A DNA stretch of 64,000 bases from Asticcacaulis aquaticus (GTDB taxonomy: Bacteria; Pseudomonadota; Alphaproteobacteria; Caulobacterales; Caulobacteraceae). The stretch is taken from assembly GCF_028550415.1 (NCBI RefSeq), contig NZ_JAQQKX010000016.1:1-64000 (forward strand). Direction: 5' to 3'. Each line of letters starts with the position of its first letter. Position 1 is the stretch's first letter. A program made the translations under genes and the position numbers. Below the pieces are notes generated by a model. It was not told where the DNA came from. It worked only from the letters and a program-made list of their open reading frames with translations, and did no database searches. Below, one piece after another: positions 33,542-43,112 of this stretch.

Positions 33542-36500
33542 TCAGACGCTTTCCGGTACCGGCGTAGCATCCTTCGGTGTTCTATCCTTACGATTGAACA
33601 GCTTCTGCACCAGCACGAAGAACAGCGGGATATAGAAGATGGCCAGCAGGGTCGCCGACAAAACGCCGCCGATCAGGCCGGTGCCGATGGCGTGCTGTGC
33701 GCCGGACCCGGCCCCGGTCGCCAGAGCCAGCGGCAGAACGCCGAAGGTGAAGGCGAAGGACGTCATCAGGATCGGGCGCAGACGGATGCGCGAGGCCTCA
33801 AGCGTGGCGTCGATCAGGCTCTTGCCTTGTTCCTGCAGCGTGCGGGCATATTCGACGATCAGGATGGCGTTCTTGCACGACAGGCCGATGGTGGTCAGAA
33901 GCCCGACCTGGAAGAAGATATCGTTGTCGAGCCCGCGCAGCCACGTCGCCAGAAGCGCCCCCAACACCGCCAGAGGCAGGACCAGAATGACTGAGAACGG
34001 AATCGTCCAGCTCTCATAAAGCGCCGCCAGCAACAGGAAGACGACCAGCACCGACAGGGCATAGAGCGCCGGGGCCTGAGCGCCGGATTCGCGTTCCTGA
34101 AGCGACAGGCCGGTCCATTCGATCGCCGTGCCCTGCGGCAGGCCCTCGGCCAGCTCCTCGATGGCCTCCATGGCGTGACCGGATGACACACCTTCGGCGG
34201 GCGCGCCCTGTACACCGGTCGACGGCGAGCCGTTATAGCGTTCCAGCGACGGTGCGCCGGACTGCCAGCGCGTCGAGCCGAAGGCCGCGAACGGCACCAT
34301 CTGGCTGTCCTTGTTGCGCACATACCAACGGTTCAGATCTTCGGGGCGCATACGGTAGGGGATATCGGCCTGCACATAGACGCGCTTGACGCGGCCGCGG
34401 TCGATGAAGTCGTTGACGTAGGAACCACCCCACGCCGCCGACAGCATGGCATTGATGTCGCTGACGCTGACGCCCATCGCCCCGGCGGCGGTCTTATTGA
34501 TATCGATCTTGAGCTGCGGCGTAATGTCCTGACCACCCGAGCGAACGGAGCCCAGACGCGGATCGTCACCGGCGCGGCGGATGAGGTCGTTACGCGCGGC
34601 CAGCAGAGCCTGAGCCCCGACGCCGCCGACGTCTTTGATGACGAAGGAGAAGCCTGAGGCATCGCCGAGCGAGCGCACGACCGGCGGCTGGACCGGGATG
34701 ATGCGCGCGCCACGGTATTCGGACTTGGCGAATTCCTTGCGAGCGCGCTCGATGACCGCTGGGACGCGCAGGTCCGAGGTCTTGCGCTCCTCGAACGGCT
34801 TCATGCGAATATTGACCTGCCCCTGGTTCTGCCCGTTGGTACCGGAGCGGGCGAAAACGTAACGCGCGGTCGGGTCCTTGGCCAGATAGGCCTCGACCTT
34901 CTTGACCATTTCGTTGGTGACATTGCCCGTCGTGCCGACCGGCAGCTGAATCTGGGTCTGCATGAAGCCCTGATCCTCGTCCGGCAGGAACGAGGTCGGC
35001 AGGACGTGGAACATCATGGCGCAGGCGACGATCACCGCGCCATAGACGGCCAGATAGCGTATAGGTTTGGCCACGATACCACCGATGGTGCGCATATAGC
35101 CGTGGCTGGCCTTATCGAACCAGCGATTGAACCAGCCGAAAAAGCCTTTCTTTTCCGCGTGATGGTCGCGGTCGACCGGCTTGAGCAAGGTGGCGCACAG
35201 CGGCGGCGTCAGGATCAGCGCTACGATGACCGACAGGCCCATGGCCGACACGATGGTGATCGAGAACTGACGATAGATAATGCCCTGCGTCCCGCCGAAA
35301 AAGGCCATCGGCACGAACATCGCCGCCAGCACCAAACCGATACCGATCAGGGCGCCGGTGATTTCGTCCATCGATTTGCGCGTGGCGTCCTTGGGGCTCA
35401 GCCCCTCTTCGTGCATGACGCGCTCGACGTTTTCCACCACCACGATGGCGTCGTCGACCAGCAGACCGATGGCCAGCACCAGCCCGAACATGGTCAGGAG
35501 GTTGATCGAGAACCCGGCGGCGGCCAGAATCCCCAGCGTCCCCAGCAGCACGACCGGCACCGCAATGGTCGGGATAAGCGTCGCGCGCCAGTTTTGCAGG
35601 AACAGGTACATGACCACGAAGACGAGGACGATGGCTTCGATCAGGGTCTTCACGACCTCATGGATCGACAGCTTGATGAAATCGGTCGAGTCGTTCGGGA
35701 TGGCGTATTCGATATTCTTGGGGAAGTTCTTCGACAGGGTCTCCATCTCGGCCTTGACCAGATCGGCGGTCTTCAGCGCATTGGCACCGGTGGCCAGATT
35801 GATGACGATGCCGATCGCGGGCTTGCCGTTGATGCGGCTAAGCTGATCGTAGCTTTGTTGCCCCAGTTCGACGCGGGCCACATCGCGCAGATAGACCGTC
35901 GCACCGGAGGTCTCGCTCTTGACGATGATATTGGCGAATTCCGCGACCGTGGTCAGGCGCGACTGCGAGGTGATGGTGGCGTTGAGCGCGATGTCCTGAC
36001 TGATCGGCTGGGCGGCCAGTTGCCCCGCGGAGACCTGCGCGTTCTGGGCGCGGATCGCTGTCACGATATCGGCGGGCGTCAGGTTATAGCCCACCAGCTT
36101 GTCCGGATTGAGCCAGATGCGCATGGCGTAGCCCGAGCCGAAGACATTAGTTTCGCCCACCCCGTCGACGCGGGCCAGCGTGTCCTGAATATTGGTCACC
36201 AGATAGTCGCCAAGGTCGGCATTGGTCAGCGAACCGTCCGTCGAAAAGAGCGAAAAGACCAGAAGCTGGTTATTGGACGCCTTATTGACGCGAACGCCCT
36301 GCGTTTGCACGTCCTGCGGCAGGCGGTTGATGACCGACTGCACCTGATTCTGGACCTGAACCTGCGCGGTGTCGATGTCGGTGCCCGCCTCGAAGACGAG
36401 GGTGACGTTGGCCGAGCCGTTGTCCGAGGACGTCGCCGACATGTATTTCAGCCGGTCGAGGCCGGTCATGCCCTGCTCGATGATCTGGGTCACGGAGTCC

Positions 36501-36676
36501 TCGACGGTCTTGGCCGAAGCCCCCGGATAAGAGGCGTTGACGCGCACCTGCGGCAGGGCGATGTCGGGGTATTGTTCTACAGGCAGGGTGCGTATCGACA
36601 AAAGGCCGGCCAGCATGATGACGATGGCCACGACCCAGGCAAAGATGGGACGGTCGATGAAGAAACGCGAAAGCAT
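33542..36676 (-). CDS. RND multidrug efflux transporter, HAE1 type (AcrB/MexB-like)
   Basis: Inner-membrane proton-driven drug exporter of 1044 residues, full family length. Twelve membrane helices and two large periplasmic loops are implied. Landmarks are FIDRPIFAWVVAIVIMLAGL at the start, the SYPGAS motif, GLLVDDAIVVVENVERVM with the proton-relay Asp pair, the relay Lys in SCKNAILIVEYA, and FAFTFGVLPLALATGAGSGAQHAIGTG. AAGGAC precedes the ATG. AcrB-type pumps need a periplasmic adaptor, normally encoded just upstream; here that place holds only a terminator and a TetR gene. It must use an adaptor encoded elsewhere. Confidence 0.94.
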   Translation of the reverse strand: MLSRFFIDRPIFAWVVAIVIMLAGLLSIRTLPVEQYPDIALPQVRVNASYPGASAKTVEDSVTQIIEQGMTGLDRLKYMSATSSDNGSANVTLVFEAGTDIDTAQVQVQNQVQSVINRLPQDVQTQGVRVNKASNNQLLVFSLFSTDGSLTNADLGDYLVTNIQDTLARVDGVGETNVFGSGYAMRIWLNPDKLVGYNLTPADIVTAIRAQNAQVSAGQLAAQPISQDIALNATITSQSRLTTVAEFANIIVKSETSGATVYLRDVARVELGQQSYDQLSRINGKPAIGIVINLATGANALKTADLVKAEMETLSKNFPKNIEYAIPNDSTDFIKLSIHEVVKTLIEAIVLVFVVMYLFLQNWRATLIPTIAVPVVLLGTLGILAAAGFSINLLTMFGLVLAIGLLVDDAIVVVENVERVMHEEGLSPKDATRKSMDEITGALIGIGLVLAAMFVPMAFFGGTQGIIYRQFSITIVSAMGLSVIVALILTPPLCATLLKPVDRDHHAEKKGFFGWFNRWFDKASHGYMRTIGGIVAKPIRYLAVYGAVIVACAMMFHVLPTSFLPDEDQGFMQTQIQLPVGTTGNVTNEMVKKVEAYLAKDPTARYVFARSGTNGQNQGQVNIRMKPFEERKTSDLRVPAVIERARKEFAKSEYRGARIIPVQPPVVRSLGDASGFSFVIKDVGGVGAQALLAARNDLIRRAGDDPRLGSVRSGGQDITPQLKIDINKTAAGAMGVSVSDINAMLSAAWGGSYVNDFIDRGRVKRVYVQADIPYRMRPEDLNRWYVRNKDSQMVPFAAFGSTRWQSGAPSLERYNGSPSTGVQGAPAEGVSSGHAMEAIEELAEGLPQGTAIEWTGLSLQERESGAQAPALYALSVLVVFLLLAALYESWTIPFSVILVLPLAVLGALLATWLRGLDNDIFFQVGLLTTIGLSCKNAILIVEYARTLQEQGKSLIDATLEASRIRLRPILMTSFAFTFGVLPLALATGAGSGAQHAIGTGLIGGVLSATLLAIFYIPLFFVLVQKLFNRKDRTPKDATPVPESV

Positions 36677-36796
36677 GGCTGTCCTTTATTCCGGTCCCTC
36701 AAACCTGCGGGAAGGTTTCGGCATGAGGTTCTTTTGTCAGGGCATTTTACCGCTGGCAAGTCGAAACTGAGGCCCGGCGATATGGCTCACGCGATC

Positions 36797-36841
36797 AAAA
36801 AAAAAGGGTCACGGGCGTAAGAGAGGGGTGCGCCCGTGACC
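36797..36841 (-). terminator. Rho-independent terminator of the TetR gene
   Basis: On the minus strand, a perfect 11-bp stem (GGTCACGGGCG at 36807-36817 pairing with CGCCCGTGACC at 36831-36841) is followed by a run of nine T (36797-36805 as A on the plus strand). It separates the TetR gene from the pump gene, so the pump has its own promoter in 36677-36796. Confidence 0.93.
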
Positions 36842-36927
36842 AGATCAGGATGTGCACCAGTCAGAGTTACGCAAGGCGAACAGCATTCCGTCGCAGAAAA
36901 GATGCTTTTGCTTAAAAACCAGCGTTC

Positions 36928-37551
36928 TTATTTGACCGCATGGGCCATCATGAAGACGCGCACGGCATGGGACACCCGGCGCTGAATAGCGGTTTCATCC
37001 AGCGTCTCGTTGATATTGAACAGGCGCTTCATATGCAGATCGCCAAACAGCATCCCTGCAAAAGCCTCCGCCGAGGCATGGGGATCGGGTACGTGGACAT
37101 GGCCCCGGTCATGGGCGACCTGAAGCAGGCGCACCATGCGAATGCGCCCTTTCCCCGGTCCGGCTTCGTAAAACCGCCGGGCCAGGTCCGGATTGCGGCG
37201 CGACTCCTCTATGACCAGAAGACCGGCCTGCGACATCTCCTCCCAGCCCAAGAAGCGGAGCGCCGCGGTCCCGATAGCCGTCAGGGTCTCCGGCAGGTTA
37301 TCGGGGTCGGCGCTGAACTCGACCTGCTGATGCAGACGGTCGCACAGGTCGGTGATATAGGCTTCGAGCAGGTCTTCCTTGGACGGAAAATAGCTGTAGA
37401 GGGTGGTTTTCGAGCCGCCGACCTTCGCGGCGATGGCCGACATGGTGGTCGCGACGAAACCGTCGCGGAAAAACGCATCGCGCGCAATATCAAGAATACG
37501 CTTACGCCGTTCGGCCGCCGTTGACGGCGTTCCGTTTACTGTGGTGGTCAT
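36928..37551 (-). CDS. TetR/AcrR-family regulator
   Basis: A 207-residue TetR-family repressor. The HTH is typical: RILDIARDAFFRDGFVATTMSAIAAKVGGSKTTLYSYFPSKEDLLEAYI. The ligand domain includes AAFRFLGWEEMSQAGLLVIEESRRNPDLARRFYEAG-like features of the AcrR C-terminal type. GGAGGGG precedes the ATG. It lies upstream of the pump gene on the same strand and is a plausible regulator of it, though a terminator separates them. The ligand is unknown. Confidence 0.88.
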   Translation of the reverse strand: MTTTVNGTPSTAAERRKRILDIARDAFFRDGFVATTMSAIAAKVGGSKTTLYSYFPSKEDLLEAYITDLCDRLHQQVEFSADPDNLPETLTAIGTAALRFLGWEEMSQAGLLVIEESRRNPDLARRFYEAGPGKGRIRMVRLLQVAHDRGHVHVPDPHASAEAFAGMLFGDLHMKRLFNINETLDETAIQRRVSHAVRVFMMAHAVK

Positions 37552-37626
37552 CTACCCCTCCGAAGTCGGCGGCATAGCATGGTTTTCTAAAGAGACCAAC
37601 GCTTTACCCTCAAAAATTATGGGGTT

Positions 37627-40407
37627 TTACGCGCTTCGGCGGATATCCGGACCGGCCTCGTCCGGCACCAGCGCCGCCGGGCGACCGAAATAATAGCCTT
37701 GCGCCTCGTCGCAGCCTTCCGATTTCAACAACTCCAGTTGGGTGACCGTCTCGACACCTTCGGCCAGAACCGGCACCTGCAGACTCTTGCCGAGCGCCAG
37801 AATGGCGCGGATGATGGCGCGCGCCTGAGGGCTGTGCTCGGCTTCCAGCAGGAACGAACGATCGATCTTGATCTTGTCGAACGGGAAGGAATTGAGCGTA
37901 TCGAGCGACGAATAGCCGGTGCCGAAATCGTCGATGGCGATGGTTACGCCCAGGGCCTTGATCTGACGTAGGATATGCAGGGCGCGGGCCTTGTCGCCGA
38001 TGATGGTCGATTCGGTAATTTCCAGCTCCAGACGCCGCGGCGACAGCCCCGTTTCGATCAGAATGGAATGGACCAGATGGACCAGATCGACATGCCCCAG
38101 TTGCACGGGCGACAGGTTGACGGCGATCTTGGCCTGATTGTGCCAGCTGGCCGCCTCGGCGCAGGCCGTACGCAACACCCACTCGCCGATATCCAGAATG
38201 GCACCGCACTCCTCGGCTATCGGAATGAAGTCCGCCGGGCTGACATGGCCGCGCTCGGGATGTTTCCAGCGCAGAAGGGCTTCGTAACCGGTGATTTCCT
38301 GCGTATCGACGGCCTTCTGCACCTGATAATGGACCGAAAATTCGTTGCGGCCGATGGCTTGCCACAGATCCTTGGCCAGGGCCCGGCGGTCGCGTGCCAC
38401 CTCGTCCATGCGGGCTTCGTAGAAGCAGACGTGCTCGCCGTGGGTCGACTTGGCGCGATAGAGCGCCAGATCGGCATTGTTCATCAGGCCTTCGCGCTGG
38501 GTCGCGTCGTCGGGATAGATAGCCACGCCGACCGAGCCACCGGGCGCGACTTCGAAGCCGTCCAGATCGATCGGCCCGTTCAGCGCCGTCTGGACCCGTT
38601 CGATGAAATCGGTCAGGTCGCGCGTGTCGATAACGCGTTTGATACAGGCGAATTCGTCACCGCCGAGACGCGCCGTAAATTCGCCCTCGCCGCAGGTGGC
38701 CCTCAGGCGCTCGGCAATCACCTTCAGCACCGTATCGCCCGCCGCATGGCCGCGCAGATCGTTGATTTCCTTGAACCGGTTGAGGTCGATGGCGATGGCG
38801 GCGACCTTTTGCCCGTGACGCGCGCCCCATTCCAGTTCCTGATCGAGGCAGGTGTTGAAATGATCGCGATTGGGCAGGCCGGTCAGGCCGTCGTGGCGGG
38901 CCATGTGCGCGATACGCGCCTCGTCGCGGCGACGTTCGGTGATGTCGTCGAACGTCGTGACCCAGCCGCCGTCCGGCATCGGGCGGTGCGTGATGGCCAC
39001 CACCGTGCCGTCGCGGAATTCGGAAATGAAGGTGCCGCCGCCCGGCTGGGCAATAAGCGCCTTGTGCGCCTGATAGCGCGCCTCGATAAACTCGGCCGTT
39101 GCCCCTGTGCGCGCCAGGATTCGGGCGATCTGCTCGCGGAACGGTAAGCCCGGCACGACCTTTTCGGGATCGGAGTTGAAGATATCTATCACGCGCGGGT
39201 TGGCCAGAATCAGGCGCTCTTCGGCGTCGTACAAGCACAGGCCCTGCGACATGTGACGCAGGGCGGTGTCGAAATTGTGCGTCGTCTGACGCAGGCGTTC
39301 GCGGTCGGCCTTGATCTGGGTGACGTCGCGCGTGATCTTGGCAAAGCCCAGCAAGGTGCCATTGGCCTTGAACATCGGCGTCAGGACGACGTGGGCGTAG
39401 AAGTGCGAGCCGTCCTTGCGCACGCGCAAGGCTTCCTCCTCGAAGCGGCCCATGTCGCGTGCGATCTGCAAGGCCTTCTGCGGCTTGCCGGCGCGGCGCT
39501 GGGCTTCCGGATAGAAGCGGTCGAAGCCCTGACCGACGATCTCATCGGCCGTATAGCCCTTGAAGCGCTGGGCGCCGCTGTTCCAGTTACTCACCCGACC
39601 TTCGGGATCCAGCATGCAGATAGCGTAGTCCTGAATGGCATCGACCAGCACGCTCAGGTGACGTTCATTGTCGGCCACGACGTCGTCCAGCTTCTGACGA
39701 TGGAGGATGGTCGCTCCGCACAGGCCCAGCACCGCCAGCGCCACGGCTGCAATCGTCAGCGACATGCTGTCCGGCGATAGAACCAGACCGGAGGTCGCGC
39801 GTGCCGGGTCTGCTACCATCTCGATAGCGCCCATGCCGGTGAAGTGATGGCCGACGATCCCCAGCACCAGAAGGCCCGTGCCGGCCCACAGGCTGTGCGC
39901 CCGGTCGCTGGTCGCCACCGAAAGCGCCGCCGCACCGCAGGCCATGCCGAGAAGGACGGAAACCGCCACCAGATCTTTCAGCCAGTGGATATGCGCAGGC
40001 ACTTCCAGTGCCATCATGCCCGTATAGTGCATACCGGCCACGCCCAGCCCGACGAGGGCCCCGCCGACCGACCGCCACACCAGCCGGTCTTCCATGGCCG
40101 CCAGACCGATGCCCGCCGCCGTGACCGTCACTGCCACGATCAGGGAGACGAGGGTACGGACCAGATCGTAGCCCGTAATGACACCGGGATTATAGGCCAT
40201 CATGGCGATAAAGTGCGTCGCCCAGATGCCGAACCCCGTCGCCGCGCCCGCCGTCAGCACCCAGCGCATACGCTCGCGGCTATCGCTTTTCTTCGCCCGG
40301 CGCACCAGAGCCATCGCCGTCAGCGACGCCGAGACGCAGACGACCGCCGCCAGAACGACCAGCGCCCAATTGTGCTGATCCCGCAGACAGGTAAGGACTC
40401 TCAACAT
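37627..40407 (-). CDS. MHYT-PAS-GGDEF-EAL c-di-GMP signalling protein
   Basis: A membrane sensor of about 926 residues. The N-terminus is a seven-helix MHYT domain with its three signature sites (ATHFIAMMAY, GMHYTGM, GHHFTGM), proposed to bind copper and sense O2, CO or NO. Two PAS-like domains follow (VDAIQDYAICMLDPEG...; MSQGLCLYDAEERLILANP). Then comes a GGDEF domain with intact GGDEF at about 582-586 and no RxxD inhibitory site before it, and an EAL domain with YEALLRW at about 708-714 and DDFGTGYSS. Both activities look possible. I prefer the ATG at 40407; an ATG at 40455 would add 16 basic residues. Confidence 0.9.
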   Translation of the reverse strand: MLRVLTCLRDQHNWALVVLAAVVCVSASLTAMALVRRAKKSDSRERMRWVLTAGAATGFGIWATHFIAMMAYNPGVITGYDLVRTLVSLIVAVTVTAAGIGLAAMEDRLVWRSVGGALVGLGVAGMHYTGMMALEVPAHIHWLKDLVAVSVLLGMACGAAALSVATSDRAHSLWAGTGLLVLGIVGHHFTGMGAIEMVADPARATSGLVLSPDSMSLTIAAVALAVLGLCGATILHRQKLDDVVADNERHLSVLVDAIQDYAICMLDPEGRVSNWNSGAQRFKGYTADEIVGQGFDRFYPEAQRRAGKPQKALQIARDMGRFEEEALRVRKDGSHFYAHVVLTPMFKANGTLLGFAKITRDVTQIKADRERLRQTTHNFDTALRHMSQGLCLYDAEERLILANPRVIDIFNSDPEKVVPGLPFREQIARILARTGATAEFIEARYQAHKALIAQPGGGTFISEFRDGTVVAITHRPMPDGGWVTTFDDITERRRDEARIAHMARHDGLTGLPNRDHFNTCLDQELEWGARHGQKVAAIAIDLNRFKEINDLRGHAAGDTVLKVIAERLRATCGEGEFTARLGGDEFACIKRVIDTRDLTDFIERVQTALNGPIDLDGFEVAPGGSVGVAIYPDDATQREGLMNNADLALYRAKSTHGEHVCFYEARMDEVARDRRALAKDLWQAIGRNEFSVHYQVQKAVDTQEITGYEALLRWKHPERGHVSPADFIPIAEECGAILDIGEWVLRTACAEAASWHNQAKIAVNLSPVQLGHVDLVHLVHSILIETGLSPRRLELEITESTIIGDKARALHILRQIKALGVTIAIDDFGTGYSSLDTLNSFPFDKIKIDRSFLLEAEHSPQARAIIRAILALGKSLQVPVLAEGVETVTQLELLKSEGCDEAQGYYFGRPAALVPDEAGPDIRRSA

Positions 40408-40558
40408 AAAAACGGTATCCGCTGCATGGTTACGCGCACGCCCTATCCGACGCACGGATCACTTGTAGCAACGCACTGATTTCTTTTATGTTAATAGGGC
40501 ACGGCATGGGCCCTACCCCAGATTGCAAAACGCGCCCAATTCGGGAAATTCTGAACGA

Positions 40559-41185
40559 TTATTGCGGCAGGGTTTTGCTTAAAAGACGCTTGAGCTGGAT
40601 TTGCTGCAGGCTGCGTTCGGCGGCGGCACGGGCCCGGCGCGCCGGATGTTCCTGCGGTGCGCGCACCCCGGCGACCATCGCGCCTTCGTACAGCAGCAGC
40701 CATTCGTGCGACAGGACCTCGGCCATGTCGGCGAAATCGGCGGCGGTGAGCAGGCCTTCGAACCATTCGCGCATCTGCCGTCGCGCCAGGGCGACCATGG
40801 CGGTTACCGCCGCCTTGTCGTCGCCCAGTTCGATCAGGGCCGTGATCAGCAGGTCGCCGCGAAAGGCACGATCCGCCGCCTGCGCCGCCAGAGCGTCGAA
40901 TACGGCCAGAGGCCGCGCCTTGTCGTCCGACGCCTCGACCTTCATCTTGAGCGCCGCGAATTGCGAGACATGCCACCCTTCGAGGCAGGCGAGGACCAGA
41001 TCGTCCTTCGACGGGAAATGCCGGTAAAAACTGGCCTTGGCAACGCCGGACGCCGCGATGATGCGGTCGATCCCCGTCGCCTTGAAGCCCGACGCCACAA
41101 ACAACGGCAGGGCCGTATGCAGGATGCGGTCCCTGACACCGGTTTTACCCGTTACACCCGTTGTGGTCTCTACGTCCTTGCTCAT
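40559..41185 (-). CDS. TetR-family regulator
   Basis: A TetR repressor of about 208 residues. I chose the ATG at 41185, which follows GGGGAG at good spacing; a frame start at 41227 lacks one and lies close to the operator. HTH: RILHTALPLFVASGFKATGIDRIIAASGVAKASFYRHFPSKDDLVLACL. A perfect operator palindrome (41234-41249) lies about 50 bases upstream, so it almost surely represses itself. The divergent EAL gene at 41311 may share control. Ligand unknown. Confidence 0.88.
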   Translation of the reverse strand: MSKDVETTTGVTGKTGVRDRILHTALPLFVASGFKATGIDRIIAASGVAKASFYRHFPSKDDLVLACLEGWHVSQFAALKMKVEASDDKARPLAVFDALAAQAADRAFRGDLLITALIELGDDKAAVTAMVALARRQMREWFEGLLTAADFADMAEVLSHEWLLLYEGAMVAGVRAPQEHPARRARAAAERSLQQIQLKRLLSKTLPQ

Positions 41186-41233
41186 GCCGCTCCCCTGTTC
41201 AGCGCTCAAGACCTTCGCGATCGCCACGATAGT

Positions 41234-41249
41234 GACAGACTTGTCTGTC
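41234..41249. promoter_or_regulatory. TetR-type operator palindrome
   Basis: GACAGACTTGTCTGTC is a perfect 7-2-7 palindrome of the AcrR/QacR style. It lies between the TetR start (41185) and the divergent EAL gene (41311). Confidence 0.8.
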
Positions 41250-41310
41250 TTGTCAATCTCCTCCCTCCACCTGCCGATACTCAGGCTTTTATTAAACTTT
41301 TCTGATTAGT

Positions 41311-43053
41311 ATGCGGAACAACCGGCACACCACCACGCGCCGGAATAAGAGGCCAGTAAGACGAATGCCCCATCGCGCCGAAGACTACAAAGCTCAACGC
41401 GACCGCTATATTGCTTTCTCGCTGGCGGCGGCGGATCTGCTGATCGAGGTTGACGGGCAGGAACGCATTCTGAGGACGGTCGGCGCGACCAACGCCCTCC
41501 TTAGCGGCACGGCCCAGAATCTCAAAAACAAGCCCGTCACCGAGCTCTTTCCGGTTTCCGAGCGGCTTCTTATCTCCCGATTGCTGAAGCGCGCCCGCGA
41601 AATCGGCCGTCTGGACCCGGCAACCGTCAAGCTTCAGCCCGAAGACCGCAAAGCCATGCAGGTCAATCTCGGCGCCTGCTACCTGCCCGGCCCCGACGGC
41701 GCGACCGGTTATACCTACATCACGGTGACCGTCCTGTCCGACACCCTGACCAAGGGGTTGCCGGCGCGCGACGACGTCAGCGGCCTGATCAGCATGGGCG
41801 ACTTCCAGCACATGGCCGCCAAGCAGATCAAGCCGACCGACCCCGATTCGGGCGCGGCCATGCTGCGCGAAATGCAGCTTATCCGCCTCAACGGCCTGTC
41901 GGGGGCCATGGAAAACCTGCCGCAATCACGCTCCGAGCAACTGATGGGTGAGATCGGCGCCTTGCTGCGCGCCTCGTCGGGCCCAAGCGGTCTGGCGGCG
42001 CAACTGGGCGATGACGAGTTCGGCATACTGGCGGCACCCGACGCCGACGGCACCGCCGAGGCGCAACTGAACGCCGACATCGGTCAGGCCCTGAGCAAGG
42101 CCGGCATCCGCGACGGCGCGGTCTCGCCTTCGGTCGTGACCCTGTCGCTGGATACCGCGCACCTCGACGAGGAAAGCGTCGCCCGGGCCCTGTCCTACGT
42201 GATGGACAATTTCACCAAAAACGCCGCGGTCGATGCGCGGGGTTTGCAGGCCAGCCTGAACGCCGCCATGACCGCCGCCGTCGACCAATATGCCAAGGTC
42301 AAGGCCGTGCTGGCCGCCGGGCAGTTCAACCTGCATTTCCAGCCGGTCGTCGACCTGAAAACCCGCGACGTGCAGCATTATGAAGCGCTTCTGCGCTTTA
42401 CGGGCGGCATGGACGCCTTCGACACGGTCCGCTTTTCCGAGCAGGTCGGCCTGGCCATGGAGTTCGATCTGGCCGTCTGCGCCAAGGGCATGGAGGCCCT
42501 TCAGCGCTATCCGGCGGAGTCCATCGCGGTCAACCTGTCCGGCCTGTCGGTGCAGGATGCGCAATTCCGCGACCGCCTGAGCGCCATGCTGCGCAACGCC
42601 CCCAGCCTGCGCGGCCGCCTGATGTTCGAACTGACCGAATCGCATCTGGTCGAAAACCTTGACGACGCCGCCAACTTCCTCGCCGATGTCCGCCGCCGGG
42701 GCTTCAAGATCTGCCTCGACGATTTCGGGTCGGGTGCTGCGGCCTATAATTACCTGCGTCGCTTCGACGTCGATTTCATCAAGATCGACGGCCCGTTCCT
42801 GAAGACCGCCCTCACCCATCCGCGCCAGCGGGCCCTTATCCACTCGATCAGCGTCCTGAGTCAGGAACTGAAATGCGTCTGTATCGGGGAAATGATCGAA
42901 AACGAGGATATTGCGCGTCTGGCGCTTGATCTGGGCATCAGTCACGGCCAGGGCTGGCTGTTCGGCAAGCCCGCCGAAACCATTACGCCGCGCGCCAATG
43001 CCATCGCCCACGCCATTGCCCGCCGCAAGGGAACGAAGGAGTGCTGGAGCTAA
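41311..43053 (+). CDS. EAL-domain c-di-GMP phosphodiesterase with PAS-like and degenerate GGDEF domains
   Basis: A soluble protein of 580 residues. A PAS-like sensor comes first (FSLAAADLLIEVDGQERILRTVGA). A degenerate GGDEF domain follows: GDDEF at 233-237, and the Mg-binding and substrate region is not conserved. The EAL domain has Glu358 in YEALLRF, Asn in AVNLSG, ELTES, DDFGSG, IKIDGPF, GEMIENE and QGWLFGKP, so hydrolysis of c-di-GMP is plausible. The start is uncertain (ATG at 41311 or 41365; no strong site at either). It is divergent from a TetR gene. Confidence 0.86.
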   Translation: MRNNRHTTTRRNKRPVRRMPHRAEDYKAQRDRYIAFSLAAADLLIEVDGQERILRTVGATNALLSGTAQNLKNKPVTELFPVSERLLISRLLKRAREIGRLDPATVKLQPEDRKAMQVNLGACYLPGPDGATGYTYITVTVLSDTLTKGLPARDDVSGLISMGDFQHMAAKQIKPTDPDSGAAMLREMQLIRLNGLSGAMENLPQSRSEQLMGEIGALLRASSGPSGLAAQLGDDEFGILAAPDADGTAEAQLNADIGQALSKAGIRDGAVSPSVVTLSLDTAHLDEESVARALSYVMDNFTKNAAVDARGLQASLNAAMTAAVDQYAKVKAVLAAGQFNLHFQPVVDLKTRDVQHYEALLRFTGGMDAFDTVRFSEQVGLAMEFDLAVCAKGMEALQRYPAESIAVNLSGLSVQDAQFRDRLSAMLRNAPSLRGRLMFELTESHLVENLDDAANFLADVRRRGFKICLDDFGSGAAAYNYLRRFDVDFIKIDGPFLKTALTHPRQRALIHSISVLSQELKCVCIGEMIENEDIARLALDLGISHGQGWLFGKPAETITPRANAIAHAIARRKGTKECWS

Positions 43054-43112
43054 AGCGCTTGTAACTTAAGGCCGCGTGATGTTACCTATTCCCTGAGTGT
43101 TAGGGGGATGTC

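Noticed and set aside
35006-36820. 604-codon open frame antisense to the RND pump gene
   Set aside because: It mirrors the codon pattern of the GC-rich gene on the other strand, has no family features and is rich in His, Arg and Asp, as such shadow frames are.
40495-40515. TAGGGC/GCCCTA inverted repeat before the MHYT gene
   Set aside because: Only a 6-bp stem with a 9-base loop and no T-run; not enough to call a terminator.
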